Origin: Roseomonas mucosa ATCC BAA-692 | Lineage (GTDB): Bacteria; Pseudomonadota; Alphaproteobacteria; Acetobacterales; Acetobacteraceae | Direction of reading: 5' to 3' | Length of the DNA: 64,000 bases | Assembly: GCF_000622225.1 (NCBI RefSeq) | Contig: NZ_JHWD01000002.1 | Location: 409,662-473,661 of the forward strand | In this document: positions 9,899 to 18,558 of the stretch, piece by piece | Position numbering within the stretch: position 1 is the stretch's first letter | How the letters are laid out: every line of letters starts with the position of its first letter | Notes under the pieces: model-generated | Seen by the model: only the letters and a program-made list of their open reading frames with translations | Told to the model about the DNA's origin: nothing | The model's database searches: none | Translations under genes and position numbers: made by a program

Positions 9899-10345
9899 AT
9901 GTCACAGAAGATGAAGAAGAAGGGGCAAGGTTGCCAGTACGCGGCCCTGCCCATCGCCGAACAGGCGGGAGAGACGATGGTGATGCTGGTCACCAGCCGT
10001 GAGACGCATCGCTGGATCATCCCCAAGGGCTGGGCCGAGAAGGGCGTGGCGCCGCACGAGCTCGCCGCCAAGGAAGCCTATGAGGAAGCCGGGCTGATCG
10101 GCGAGGTCCAGGCCAAAGCCCTGGGCTCCTACTGCTACAGCAAGCGGTTGCGGAGCGGCCGGGAACTGCCTTGCCAGGTGCAGGTCTTTCCCATGCGGGT
10201 GGAGAAGCAGCTCGAGGACTGGCCGGAACGGCGGGAGCGGGAGACCCGCTGGTTCACCCTGTCCGGCGCCGCGCAACTGGTGGGCGATGCGGGTTTGAGC
10301 GCCCTCCTGCTGGGCCTGACGCGGCCCCGGGACAGCGCGGCCTAG
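9899..10345 (+). CDS. Nudix hydrolase (diphosphoinositol/dinucleoside polyphosphate type)
   Basis: Small Mg-dependent pyrophosphohydrolase. The Nudix box runs from about residue 48 to 70 as KGVAPHELAAKEAYEEAGL. The REx2EExG core is KEAYEEAG, with Lys replacing Arg, an allowed variant in DIPP-like members. The preceding strand RWIIPKGWAEKG is also typical of DIPP-type Nudix enzymes. The real substrate (Ap4A, diphosphoinositol phosphate or other) is not evident. The start has no clear Shine-Dalgarno; an internal ATG at 9911 is an alternative. It is divergent from the DUF47-pit unit and convergent with the chromate transporter genes. Confidence 0.86.
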   Translation: MSQKMKKKGQGCQYAALPIAEQAGETMVMLVTSRETHRWIIPKGWAEKGVAPHELAAKEAYEEAGLIGEVQAKALGSYCYSKRLRSGRELPCQVQVFPMRVEKQLEDWPERRERETRWFTLSGAAQLVGDAGLSALLLGLTRPRDSAA

Positions 10346-10387
10346 GGCGCCTCGCCGCAGCGCGCGCCCCAAAGGTTCCCGCGGATG

Positions 10388-10918
10388 CTACAGGGCTCCG
10401 AGCCCTGCCAGCCCCGCCAGGGCGCCTCCGAACAGCAGCCAGAGCGGGTGCACCTTCCAGCGCAGCGGGATCGCGGTGCAGGCCAGGGCGATCAGCGCCA
10501 GGCCGATGCCCCGTACCGAGGCCTCCGTGATCACGATGCCGCTGGCCACCACCAGGCCGGAGGTCATCGGCAGCAGTCCCTCCTGCACCCAGCGGCGCCA
10601 GGGCCGGTCCCGGCTGCGGTCCCAGAGGCGCACGGCGAGGATGGTCAGGGCCGAGGACGGGATGAACTTCGCGGCGCTCGCCACCGCCAGCCCGGGCCAG
10701 CCCGCCACGGTCCAGCCGACCAGCGGCACCACCATCAGGTTCGGCCCCGGCGCCGCCTGCGCCAGCGCGAAGAGAGCACTGAACTCCTCCGCCGACATCC
10801 AGTGATGCACCTCGACCACACGCCGCTGCATCTCCGGCAGGATGCTGTTGCCGCCGCCGAAGGCCAGCAGCGACAGCTCCCCGAAGATCAGGGCGATGGA
10901 GACCAGCACCGGCGTCAT
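10388..10918 (-). CDS. chrA: chromate transporter (ChrA/CHR family), second single-domain subunit
   Basis: Short-chain CHR-family membrane protein of 176 aa. The signature of the CHR domain is present: FGELSLLAFGGGNSILPEM near the N-terminus and AAPGPNLMVVPLVGW. About five hydrophobic segments are present. Its ATG overlaps the TGA of the preceding gene (ATGA at 10915-10918), so the two halves are translationally coupled. Short-chain CHR proteins of this kind occur as pairs whose members are thought to insert in opposite topology and work together. The anion exported (chromate, sulfate or other) is inferred from the family. The LysR gene at 11626 is divergent. Confidence 0.86.
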   Translation of the reverse strand: MTPVLVSIALIFGELSLLAFGGGNSILPEMQRRVVEVHHWMSAEEFSALFALAQAAPGPNLMVVPLVGWTVAGWPGLAVASAAKFIPSSALTILAVRLWDRSRDRPWRRWVQEGLLPMTSGLVVASGIVITEASVRGIGLALIALACTAIPLRWKVHPLWLLFGGALAGLAGLGAL

Positions 10919-11472
10919 GCGGCGCTCCGGCGCGAGGCCAGGATGGCCAGCGGCGTCAACACGATCATGGTCGGCAGCAGCGGCAGGCGGAAGACGGCGA
11001 TGGCCAGGACGCAGACCAGCGCCACCAGGGCCGGCCAGGGGCGGCGGAGCAGCGGCCGGGCGATACGGATGCCCGTGGCCAGCAGCAGCCCGGCGGCGGC
11101 GGCGGCCAGGCCGGCGAAGAAGTGCCGCACGGAGGGATCGTCGTGGTAGCGGTCGTAGATCACGCCCAGCGCGATCACCACCAGCGTGGGCACCGCGAGC
11201 AGGCCGGAGATCGCCGCCAGCGCGCCGGTCACGCCGCCGAAGCGGTAGCCCACCGCCACCGACAGGTTCACCACATTGCCGCCGGGCAGGAACTGGCAGA
11301 GGCCGAGCAGCTCGGTGAACTCCGTCTCGCTCATCCAGCGGCGCTTCTGCACGATCATGTGCCGTGCCAGCGGCAGGGCGCCGCCGAAGGCCGTCATGCC
11401 CAGGCCGAGAAAGCCCAGGAAGAGTTCCGCCCGGCCGGGATCGTGCCGCCCTGCCACCTGTTCGCCTTGCAT
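10915..11472 (-). CDS. chrA: chromate transporter (ChrA/CHR family), first single-domain subunit
   Basis: First of the paired short-chain CHR proteins. The family pattern LGLGMTAFGGALPLARHM and LCQFLPGGNVVNLSVAVGY (PGxxxN core) are seen, with several later hydrophobic helices. The start is ambiguous. ATG at 11472 has a strong GGAGGT 7 bases upstream and is preferred; in-frame ATGs at 11505 (AAGGA upstream) and 11535 would add 11 or 21 residues. It overlaps the next gene by four bases (ATGA). The pair is divergent from the LysR regulator, whose operator-like palindrome at 11604 probably serves both. Confidence 0.84.
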   Translation of the reverse strand: MQGEQVAGRHDPGRAELFLGFLGLGMTAFGGALPLARHMIVQKRRWMSETEFTELLGLCQFLPGGNVVNLSVAVGYRFGGVTGALAAISGLLAVPTLVVIALGVIYDRYHDDPSVRHFFAGLAAAAAGLLLATGIRIARPLLRRPWPALVALVCVLAIAVFRLPLLPTMIVLTPLAILASRRSAA

Positions 11473-11603
11473 CGGGCCCACCTCCATCCGCATCGCCACC
11501 TCCATCGCGCCAGTCCTTCGGCGCATCGCTTCCACGCACCGGCCGGAAGTGACGGGCTACGCTCCATCCTTCATTCTGTCTAATAGATGGAACAGCCCCA
11601 GGA

Positions 11604-11620
11604 CATATCTTCAGGATATG
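11604..11620. promoter_or_regulatory. perfect palindrome CATATC-N5-GATATG, likely LysR operator
   Basis: Two perfect 6-base arms with a 5-base spacer lie between the divergent chrA pair and the LysR gene, ending 5 bases before the preferred GTG start at 11626. The second arm overlaps the AGGA that would serve as ribosome-binding site. A regulator bound here could block its own expression. That LysR binds here is inference; the palindrome is seen directly. Confidence 0.55.
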
Positions 11621-11625
11621 GCACA

Positions 11626-12573
11626 GTGATAGAGACGCGCCTGCTCCGCTACTTCGTCGCCGTGGCGGAGTTCGGCCACCTCACCCGGGCGGCGGAACGC
11701 CTCGGCATCCGGCAGCCGCCGCTGAGCCAGCAGATCCGCCTGCTGGAACGCCAACTCGGCGTCACGCTCTTCCAGCGGCAGCCGCGCGGCATGGCACTCA
11801 CCGAGAGCGGCGCGGCCTTCCTCGCCGAGGCGCGCGGCATCCTGCAGAGGATGGACGAGGCGGTGGCGCATGTGCGGGGCATCGCCGCCGGTGAAAGGGG
11901 GCGGATCGCCATCGGCTTCACCGGCTCGGCTGCCTTCCACCCCTTCGTGCCCTCCGTGCTGCGGAGCTTCCGCCAGTCCTCCCCGGGGGTGACGCTGGTG
12001 CTGGAGGAAAGCAGCTCGTCGGAGCTGATCCAGGCGCTGGAAGCGGAGCGGCTCGATGCCGCCTTCATCCGCGCCCCGAGCCTGTCCCTGCCTGGGCTGG
12101 TGGCCGAGGCCGTGCTGGAGGAAAGGATGCTGGCCGCCCTGCCCACAGCCCATCCGCTGGCACCCCATGGGCGCGGCGGCCGGCAACCCCTGCCCCTTGC
12201 CGCCCTGCGGCACGAGACCTTCATCCTGTATCGCCGCCACAGCGGGGCGGGGCTCTATGACGGCATCCTCTCCGCCTGCCGCGCCGCCGGCTTCAGCCCC
12301 TTCATCGGCCAGGAGGCGCCGCGCATGCTTTCCACGCTGAGCCTCGTCGCGGCGGGACTCGGGATATCTGTCGTGCCCGTCTCCATGCGCCGGCTGAACC
12401 TGGAAGGCGTGGCCTATCGCGCGCTGGAGCCGATGCCGGAACTGGTGGCGCCGATCCACCTCGCCTACCGCACCGGCCCTCTGCCGGAAACCTTGTGCCG
12501 CTTCCTGGCGGAGATCCGCTGCGCGGGAACGGACGCCATCCCGCCCGGCGGCATCGGGAAGCAGGCCGAATGA
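11626..12573 (+). CDS. LysR family transcriptional regulator
   Basis: DNA-binding regulator with an N-terminal winged helix-turn-helix (about residues 3-62: RYFVAVAEFGHLTRAAERLG then QPPLSQQIRLLERQLG) and a C-terminal periplasmic-binding-like effector domain (GRIAIGFTGSAAFHPFVPSVL onward). The GTG at 11626 is chosen because it gives VIETRLLRYFVAVAE, the usual LysR opening, and has AGGA upstream. The in-frame ATG at 11587 adds 13 residues without a ribosome-binding site and would place the 11604 palindrome inside the gene. It is divergent from the chromate transporter pair, its probable target. The inducer is unknown. The subfamily resembles BenM/CatM-type regulators by general pattern only. 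Confidence 0.86.
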   Translation: MIETRLLRYFVAVAEFGHLTRAAERLGIRQPPLSQQIRLLERQLGVTLFQRQPRGMALTESGAAFLAEARGILQRMDEAVAHVRGIAAGERGRIAIGFTGSAAFHPFVPSVLRSFRQSSPGVTLVLEESSSSELIQALEAERLDAAFIRAPSLSLPGLVAEAVLEERMLAALPTAHPLAPHGRGGRQPLPLAALRHETFILYRRHSGAGLYDGILSACRAAGFSPFIGQEAPRMLSTLSLVAAGLGISVVPVSMRRLNLEGVAYRALEPMPELVAPIHLAYRTGPLPETLCRFLAEIRCAGTDAIPPGGIGKQAE

Positions 12574-12680
12574 GCACCTGGCCCGCATTCCGCCCGCCTG
12601 GACCGGCACCCCCCCGGCAAACAAAAGCCCACTTTGTCACAGGCTTGATTCTGCGGCTGCCTTCACGCAGGCACGTGGGT

Positions 12681-12725
12681 CTTATGCAACCATAAGTTGA
12701 AATTCTTGTGCATAAAACAACTTAT
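12681..12725. repeat. AT-rich inverted repeats in a 318-bp gene-free stretch
   Basis: Within the gap 12574-12891 the base composition drops sharply. Two nested inverted repeats are seen: CTTATG (12681-12686)/CATAAG (12691-12696), and ATAAGTTG (12692-12699)/CAACTTAT (12718-12725). They may form the promoter/operator of the following small gene. No gene is supported in the rest of the gap. Confidence 0.45.
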
Positions 12726-12891
12726 CAAGCATGAAACGACATTGACGGTGCGGGTGGTCTGCCTGCGGCCCACAACCATACCGTTGCCGTCCCGCTACAT
12801 TCGCGCCGATTCGTCGGTCTCCTTGAGAACAGGCCTGGAAGGCAGCGCCAATGCACGACATAGTGATCTCATCACCAAAGCGAGGTTCGGC

Positions 12892-13185
12892 ATGGCGCTC
12901 GATAAATCGCCTCGCCCAGTCATGATGCGGCATAGTCGGCGACTGTCAGACAAGCTTCTCCTGGCCTTTCATCAGGCCTGCGATCAGGGCGATGTCGAAA
13001 TCGCCTGGGAATTGCTTCGGATCACGGAGAAGGCGCTGCTGAAATCCGGTCAATATTCGGGTCCGGAACGACGGAAGGGTGTGGAGAGCCTCGTGGCGGC
13101 GCATGAGCGCCTCTTCGAGATCCGCCTCGGCCTCGATCGCGATAATCCCAAGGCGCTGGTACTGGCCCAGGCTGATCTGGACTGA
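12892..13185 (+). CDS. small hypothetical protein (97 aa), helical
   Basis: I have no functional name for this protein. The start at 12892 is chosen because GAGG lies upstream and the residues from MALDKSPRPVMMRHSRRL onward look protein-like, while the longer frame back to 12697 translates the AT-rich inverted repeats. The product is soluble, rich in Leu/Glu/Lys helices (LLLAFHQACDQGDVEIAWE) and carries GPERRKG in the middle. The first half resembles a single tetratricopeptide- or ankyrin-like helix pair (CDQGDVEIAWELLRITEKAL), suggesting a protein-interaction role, but this is weak. It is followed by a stable hairpin, so it is probably transcribed alone. Confidence 0.72.
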   Translation: MALDKSPRPVMMRHSRRLSDKLLLAFHQACDQGDVEIAWELLRITEKALLKSGQYSGPERRKGVESLVAAHERLFEIRLGLDRDNPKALVLAQADLD

Positions 13186-13187
13186 CG

Positions 13188-13226
13188 TCGGCATCGGGGA
13201 GCGGACGGCCCCTCGCTCCCCATGCC
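13188..13226 (+). terminator. GC-rich hairpin after the 97-aa gene
   Basis: The core stem GGGGAGCG (13196-13203)/CGCTCCCC (13214-13221) is perfect and extends outward as GGCAT/ATGCC with one bulge. It starts 3 bases after the stop codon. There is no T tract, so termination may need Rho or the hairpin may only protect the 3' end. Confidence 0.5.
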
Positions 13227-13314
13227 CCGAAGGTCGACGGAATCGCGGATCCTGGCGCGACGGCCATCGCGGCGGACCGGGGAATGACCCGATCCGGCCA
13301 GGCAAGGTAGCAGC

Positions 13315-13791
13315 TTGAGTCCGGGACGTCGCTACGGGGTCGAGATCCGGGGCGCTCTGCTCGCCGATGCCACTGAACTGGCCATCCTCCTGCAGGGGGA
13401 TGGACCGCCGATTCCACCCTTGCAGATGTCGGAACGGCTGGAACGCCTCCTGCGCGATCCTGCCAGCGCCGTTCTGGTCGCAGCCGATTATGGCCCCCTG
13501 GCTGGCGTCATCGCCCTGCACTGGCATTCCACCCTGCGGGACAACCGGCCTGTCGCGCGGATATCGGCCCTCCGTGTCGCGGAGGCGGACCGCAGGCGTG
13601 GGATCGGGCGTCTTCTGCTCAAGGCCGGGGCTCAGGCCGCACGGCAGGCGGGCTGCGACCGGCTGGAGGCCGCGCCACCATCCGGTGCCGCGGCTGGCTT
13701 GGCCTTTCTTCGCGACAGTGGCTTCACTGAGGAAGGCCCGGCCCTGTCCCGCGGCCTGCGCAAGCGGCAGGACCAGGGTGGATCGCTGTAG
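13315..13791 (+). CDS. GNAT family N-acetyltransferase
   Basis: GNAT acetyltransferase of 158 aa. The acetyl-CoA-binding motif is RRRGIGRLLLKAGAQAARQAG (about residues 93-113 region) preceded by the strand ISALRVAEAD. The C-terminal strand pattern AGLAFLRDSGFTEEG is the usual Y/F-x-x-x-G-F element. The start is a TTG at 13315 with AAGG 7 bases upstream; no ATG gives a complete domain. Substrate unknown. The sequence just upstream (13227-13314) shows no other gene. It is followed by a convergent lipoprotein gene. Confidence 0.8.
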   Translation: MSPGRRYGVEIRGALLADATELAILLQGDGPPIPPLQMSERLERLLRDPASAVLVAADYGPLAGVIALHWHSTLRDNRPVARISALRVAEADRRRGIGRLLLKAGAQAARQAGCDRLEAAPPSGAAAGLAFLRDSGFTEEGPALSRGLRKRQDQGGSL

Positions 13792-13914
13792 GAAGGCATC
13801 GCCCGGATCTGCGAATCCGCTTCCGGGACGAAAAGCTGCGGTGGCCGATCCGTCCGGACTCGTTCCGGGCGGGCGCCCGAAGCGTCCCTCCGAGGCAAGC
13901 CCCGTTCCGGTCGC

Positions 13915-14196
13915 CTAGTGGCGCTGGCTGCGGCCGCGCGCCGTGGTGGTCTTGGCAGCGGCCTTGGTGGCGGGGGCTTCCGGCTCGGCGCTGGCGGTGG
14001 GGGTCTCGCCGACCGCCGGCATGCCGCGTGCCTGATCGTAGCCCGCCTGCGCGCACTTCTCGATGGCGTAGAGCGTCTGCCACTTCTCCTTGCAGGCGGG
14101 CCGGTATGCCTCCAGCGGATCCACCACCTCCGGCGCCTTCGGCGTGGTGGAGCATCCGGCCAGGGCGACCAGCAGAACCAGGGCGATCTTCTTCAT
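13915..14196 (-). CDS. small lipoprotein, function unknown
   Basis: A 93-residue secreted lipoprotein. The signal peptide MKKIALVLLVALAGCS ends in the lipobox LAGC, with Cys15 as the lipidated residue; Ser at +2 suggests outer-membrane sorting. The mature part has two more Cys residues (RPACKEKWQ and EKCAQAGY) that could form a disulfide, then a low-complexity Ala/Thr/Pro tail ending in basic residues. I do not recognise the family. It lies downstream of the ABC permease gene on the same strand, 110 bp away, and could be read from that operon. Confidence 0.75.
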   Translation of the reverse strand: MKKIALVLLVALAGCSTTPKAPEVVDPLEAYRPACKEKWQTLYAIEKCAQAGYDQARGMPAVGETPTASAEPEAPATKAAAKTTTARGRSQRH

Positions 14197-14306
14197 TGCT
14201 GTCTCGTGGTGAAACTCTGAGGGGTCTCATAAGCCGCTTGAAGGTTGAACGGCAACCGCCTCAATTCACTTGCAAGAGCCTGGATGCGGAATTCCCGGCG
14301 CCTGTC

Positions 14307-15953
14307 TCATGGCCGCCACGGCAGGGTGCCATCCGGCAACCGACGCGCGAAGAGGCTGGCCAGGGCCATCAACCCCGCCACCAGGAGCAGGGCCACCAGC
14401 GACACCGCCGCCGCCTGCGGGCCATCGCCCCCATCCTGGAGGTTGAAGACCAGCACGCCCAGGGTCTGCGTGCCCGGGCCGTGGAGCAGGGTGGAGATCG
14501 TGACCTCGTTCACCGCCTGAAGCGCCACGAGAATTCCCCCCGCGGCCAGCCCCGGTGTCAGCGGCGGCAGGTGGACGGAACGCAGGCGGGACCAGAGCCC
14601 CGCCCCCATGCCGCGCGCCGCGAAGTCCAGCAGCGGGTCGAGCCGTGCCGCGGCGGCGGCGGCGGGCCGCAGGGCCATGGCCTGGAACCGCGCCAGATAG
14701 GCGAAGAGGATCAGCGCCAGCGTGCCATAGGCCCAACCGCCAAAGGGGGTGGAGAGGACCAGCAGCAGCGCCGCGACGCCGGTGCAGGCCCCCGGCAGGG
14801 CATAGGAGAGATCCGTCCCGATCGCCCCGATGCGGACCGCCCGGCCACGCAGCGAGATCGCCACCGGCAGCGCCGCCAGGGCCAGGATCAGCGCCGCCAG
14901 GGCCGACAGGAGCAGGGAATTGCCCAGCGCGCCCAGGGTCTGCGAGCCCGGCGCGAAGGCCGCGCCCCAGTGGCGCAGCGTGGCCGTGCCGGCGGAGATC
15001 GGCACGCCGAAGGCCGGCACAAGCGAGGCCGCCAGCAGCGACAGCAGCGGCACCAACAGGACGAGTACGAGGCCCAGCCACAGCAGCGCCACACCCAGCC
15101 GGGCCCCCTGCCCCGCCCGCAAGGGCTCGAAGGGCTTGCCGGAGGGCAGCGACGCGGCCCGGATCGCCGCCCGCTGCGCCAACAGCCCCGGCGCGGCCAG
15201 CGCGGCGAGCAGCAGCGACAGCGCCGCCGACTGCCCCAGCGCGCCGGTGCCGGCGCCGGACAGCCGCTGCCAGATCAGGATCGGCAGGGTGATCCAGCGC
15301 GCCGGGATGCCCAGCAGGGCGGCCACGCCGAAATTGCCCAGCGCCGCGATCCAGGCGAGCCCCGCCCCGGCCAGCAGGCCGGGCAGGAGCAGCGGCCAGA
15401 CGACGCGGCGCAGCGCCTCGGACGGCCCGGCGCCGAGTCCGCGCGCAGCGGCGAGGTTCTCCCCCGGCACGCGCCGCAGCACCGCCGCCATGGCCAGCAG
15501 CACCAGCGGCGCGCCTTGCAGGCCGAGAAGCGCGATCATGCCGCCGGGGCCGTAGAGCGGATTCGGGGTGCCCAGGGGCGGGGCGAGACCCAGGGCGAGA
15601 AGCAGAGGAGAGGACGGGCCCGCCGCCTGCGAGAAGGCCAGGGCCAGGACCTGCGGCGGCACCAGGGCCGGTAGGATGCACAGGAAGAGCAGAACCCGCC
15701 GCCCGGGCGGCGCGCGCAGCAGCAGCAGCGACACCAGCGCCATGCCGAGCAGGCAGGCCAGCAGGCAGGCCCCGGCCGCCACCGCCACGGTGCGCCAGGT
15801 GGCGCGCCAGACGGCCGCATCGGCGGGCAGCAGGGCCAGGGCCGGGCCGGAGGCCTCGCTCAGGAGCCGCAGCAGCGGCGCCGCACCGACCAGGACCAGC
15901 CAGGCCAGCGCCAGGAGCGCCAGCCCGCGGGAGGGCAGCAGGGATGGATTCAA
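14307..15953 (-). CDS. ABC transporter permease, iron(III)/phosphonate FbpB-type, two fused membrane domains
   Basis: Inner-membrane permease of the FbpB/AfuB/PhnU type with 12 or so helices in two duplicated binding-protein-dependent transport domains. The EAA loops that contact the ATPase are visible as AAARGLGAGPSEALRRVVWPLL in the first half (positions about 185-206) and AARGMGAGLWSRLRSVHLPPL in the second. The length of 548 aa is typical. The binding-protein gene ends 4 bases upstream, so the two form an operon. No ATP-binding subunit gene is present on either side, so the importer must borrow an ATPase encoded elsewhere. Confidence 0.87.
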   Translation of the reverse strand: MNPSLLPSRGLALLALAWLVLVGAAPLLRLLSEASGPALALLPADAAVWRATWRTVAVAAGACLLACLLGMALVSLLLLRAPPGRRVLLFLCILPALVPPQVLALAFSQAAGPSSPLLLALGLAPPLGTPNPLYGPGGMIALLGLQGAPLVLLAMAAVLRRVPGENLAAARGLGAGPSEALRRVVWPLLLPGLLAGAGLAWIAALGNFGVAALLGIPARWITLPILIWQRLSGAGTGALGQSAALSLLLAALAAPGLLAQRAAIRAASLPSGKPFEPLRAGQGARLGVALLWLGLVLVLLVPLLSLLAASLVPAFGVPISAGTATLRHWGAAFAPGSQTLGALGNSLLLSALAALILALAALPVAISLRGRAVRIGAIGTDLSYALPGACTGVAALLLVLSTPFGGWAYGTLALILFAYLARFQAMALRPAAAAAARLDPLLDFAARGMGAGLWSRLRSVHLPPLTPGLAAGGILVALQAVNEVTISTLLHGPGTQTLGVLVFNLQDGGDGPQAAAVSLVALLLVAGLMALASLFARRLPDGTLPWRP

Positions 15954-15957
15954 GCGT

Positions 15958-16989
15958 CTATTCGATCAGGTCGTTGAAGCGGCGCAGGTCCGTTTCGTTC
16001 TCCTTCGCCGCACGGGCCGCGTCCAGGGGCAGGACCTTGATCGAATGCGGGTCGGGGAAGTCCGCCGGCGGCGCGACCCCGGGATCGGCCGGCAGGAAGC
16101 CCTGCTTCGCCGCCAGTTCCTGGCCTTCCCGCGACAGCAGGAAGGAGACGAAGGCCACCGCGGCCGGCACGTTCTTCGTGGTGGACAGGATCGCGGCGGG
16201 CTCGGTGACGGCGCTCACCCCGTCCTCCGGGAAGACGAAGCGGACCGGGGCGCCGCGCGCAGCCTCGCGCAGGGCCAGGTAGTCCACGGCGATGCCATAG
16301 GCGCGCTCGCCGCTCGCCACCGCCTGCAGGACCTGCCCGTTGCCGCCGCGCGGCTGCAGCCCTTGTTTGGCCAGCTTGCCGAGATAGTCCCAGCCCAGGC
16401 CCGGCGCCTGCACCATGGCGGCGACATGCAGCGCCGCCGCGCCCGAGACGCTGGGCGAAGGCATGGCGATCATGTTGCGCGCCTCCGGCCGCAGCAGGTC
16501 GGCCCAGCTCTTCGGCGCGAAGGGCGCGCGGGTGTTGTAGACGATGCCGGTGGTGATCAGCTTGGTCGCGAAGTAGCGGTGCTTCGGGTCCAGCCGCTCG
16601 GCCGGGACGCCGCCCGTCCTCACCTCGGGGCTTTCCCGTAGCCGCCCCTCGGCGGCCAGGGATTCGAAGGTCAGGGCATCGGCCAGCAGCAGCACGTCGG
16701 CGCGCGGGCTGCCGGCGGCGATCTCGGCGCGCAGACGGGGCAGGATCTGGTTGGTGCCGCCCCGCAGCCATTCCACCGTCACGCCGGGATAGCGCTGGCG
16801 GAAGGTCTCCACCGTTGCCGCCGCATCGGGCTCCAGCTGGCTGGTATAGAGGGTGAGGCTGCCCGAGACCGGCTGGGAGGGCGAGGTCTGATTCTGGGCC
16901 TGCGCGGCGCCGCCCGCCATGGCGAGGGCGGTGACCATGAGACCGGCGACAGCCCGGCGGGAGCCCAGGAGCGGGAATTGGCGGCGCAT
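15958..16989 (-). CDS. ABC transporter substrate-binding protein, Fe(III)/phosphonate (FbpA/AfuA) type
   Basis: Periplasmic binding protein that delivers its ligand to the adjacent permease. It has a basic N-terminus and hydrophobic signal segment AVAGLMVTALAMAGGAAQA with cleavage near residue 31. The mature protein opens with SLTLYTSQ, the strand typical of FbpA/FutA-type proteins, and continues with GIVYNTRAPFAPKSWADLL and GERAYGIAVDYLAL. The ligand is most likely ferric iron, but 2-aminoethylphosphonate or other small anions are served by close relatives. Start at 16989 (MRRQFPLLGSRR). First gene of the importer operon; a terminator-like inverted repeat separates it from gltA. Confidence 0.85.
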   Translation of the reverse strand: MRRQFPLLGSRRAVAGLMVTALAMAGGAAQAQNQTSPSQPVSGSLTLYTSQLEPDAAATVETFRQRYPGVTVEWLRGGTNQILPRLRAEIAAGSPRADVLLLADALTFESLAAEGRLRESPEVRTGGVPAERLDPKHRYFATKLITTGIVYNTRAPFAPKSWADLLRPEARNMIAMPSPSVSGAAALHVAAMVQAPGLGWDYLGKLAKQGLQPRGGNGQVLQAVASGERAYGIAVDYLALREAARGAPVRFVFPEDGVSAVTEPAAILSTTKNVPAAVAFVSFLLSREGQELAAKQGFLPADPGVAPPADFPDPHSIKVLPLDAARAAKENETDLRRFNDLIE

Positions 16990-17118
16990 GATCTTCTCGC
17001 GAAGGAAGGGACCGGGCCGGTTGATGGATGGCCTGCCGGCCGCTGAAAAGCCCCCACGCATGAAGACTTCGTGACACCGCGCCGCAACATGCCGGGGCCG
17101 GGCGGTGCCCGGAACGGC

Positions 17119-17152
17119 AAACCCCGCCGCGGCAAGGCGCCGGGCGGGGTTT
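17119..17152 (-). terminator. intrinsic terminator-like inverted repeat after gltA
   Basis: Perfect 10-base arms AAACCCCGCC (17119-17128) and GGCGGGGTTT (17143-17152) with a 14-base loop lie 50 bp beyond the gltA stop codon. In the gltA direction the stem begins with AAACCCC and ends with GGGGTTT, a short form of intrinsic terminator. Confidence 0.65.
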
Positions 17153-17201
17153 CCATGCCGCTCTCCGGGGCCGCGAGGCCAGCCCCGGGAGGAATGAGGG
17201 C

Positions 17202-18509
17202 TCAGCCGCGCCCGGTGATCGGCGTGAAGTCGCGCTTGACGGAGCCGGTATAGACCTGGCGCGGGCGGCCGATACGCTGCGTCGGGTCCTCGATCATCTC
17301 CTTCCACTGGCTCACCCAGCCGACGGTGCGGGCCACGGCGAACAGCACGGTGAACATGCTGGTCGGGATGCCCATCGCCTTCAGGATGATGCCCGAATAG
17401 AAATCGACGTTCGGGTAGAGCTTGCGCTGGATGAAGTAGTCGTCGTGCAGCGCGATCCGCTCCAGCTCCACGGCGAGGTCGAGCAGCGGCTCGTCCTTGA
17501 TGCCGAGCTCGGTCAGGACCTCATGGCAGGTCGCCTGCATGATCTTCGCCCGCGGGTCGAAGTTCTTGTAGACCCGGTGCCCGAAGCCCATCAGCTTCAC
17601 GCCCGAGTTCTTGTCCTTCACCTTCTCGATAAAGGCGGGGATGTTCTCGACGCTGCCGATCTCGCCCAGCATCTTCAGCACCGCCTCGTTGGCGCCGCCA
17701 TGCGCGGGGCCCCAGAGCGCCGCGATGCCGGCGGCGATGCAGGCGAAGGGGTTGGCGCCGGTCGAGCCGGCCAGCCGCACCGTGGAGGTGGAGGCGTTCT
17801 GCTCGTGGTCGGCATGCAGGACCAGGATGCGGTCCATGGCGCGCGACAGCACCGGGTTGACCTTGTACTCCTCCGCCGGCACGGCGTTGAGCATGTAGAG
17901 GAAGTTCTCCGCATAGCTCAGGTCGTTGCGCGGATACACGAAGGGCTGGCCGATCGAGTACTTGTAGGCCCAGGCGGCGATGGTCGGCAGCTTGGCGATC
18001 AGGCGGAAGGCGCTGATCTCGCGCTGCTTCTCGTCGTTGATGTCCAGGCTGTCGTGGTAGAAGGCGGACATGGCGCCTACCACGCCGCAGATGATCGCCA
18101 TCGGATGGGCGTCGCGGCGGAAGCCGTCATAGAAGCGGCGAAGCTGCTCGTGCAGCATGGTGTGCATGGTCACACCGTGCTTGAACTCCTTGAGCTGCTT
18201 CTCGTTCGGCAGCTCCCCGTGCAGCAGGAGGTAGCAGACCTCCACGAAGTCCGACTTCTCGGCCAGCTGCTCGATCGGATAGCCGCGATAGAGCAGGACG
18301 CCCTCGTCGCCGTCGATATAGGTGATCTTGCTTTCGCAGGCCGCCGTCATCCCGAAGCCGGGATCGAAGGTGAAGACACCCAGATCGGCATAGATCTTGC
18401 GGATGTCCGCGACGGAAGGGCCGATGGAGCCAGGAACCAGGGGAGCGGAACTACTCTTGTTCGTCCCGTCCAGCGTGATCGTGACCGACCCGTGACCGCT
18501 GTTGCTCAT
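17202..18509 (-). CDS. gltA: citrate synthase (type II)
   Basis: Condenses acetyl-CoA with oxaloacetate in the first TCA step; cytoplasmic. At 435 aa it matches the hexameric, NADH-sensitive type II enzymes of Gram-negative bacteria. Active-site pieces are seen: [16 protein letters not shown] (catalytic His), [14 protein letters not shown] (oxaloacetate His/Arg), and [13 protein letters not shown] (catalytic Asp). The start at 18509 has GAGGAG 6 bases upstream and gives [15 protein letters not shown]. The gene is transcribed alone; a terminator-like repeat follows. A palindrome TTGCAGCGCAA sits 52 bp upstream, apparently between candidate -35 (TTGTCG) and -10 hexamers. Confidence 0.96.
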   Translation of the reverse strand: MSNSGHGSVTITLDGTNKSSSAPLVPGSIGPSVADIRKIYADLGVFTFDPGFGMTAACESKITYIDGDEGVLLYRGYPIEQLAEKSDFVEVCYLLLHGELPNEKQLKEFKHGVTMHTMLHEQLRRFYDGFRRDAHPMAIICGVVGAMSAFYHDSLDINDEKQREISAFRLIAKLPTIAAWAYKYSIGQPFVYPRNDLSYAENFLYMLNAVPAEEYKVNPVLSRAMDRILVLHADHEQNASTSTVRLAGSTGANPFACIAAGIAALWGPAHGGANEAVLKMLGEIGSVENIPAFIEKVKDKNSGVKLMGFGHRVYKNFDPRAKIMQATCHEVLTELGIKDEPLLDLAVELERIALHDDYFIQRKLYPNVDFYSGIILKAMGIPTSMFTVLFAVARTVGWVSQWKEMIEDPTQRIGRPRQVYTGSVKRDFTPITGRG

Positions 18510-18558
18510 GCTTGGCTCCTCATTGCCTCCCGTACCTTCAGGGTCCGGGATCATGTTA

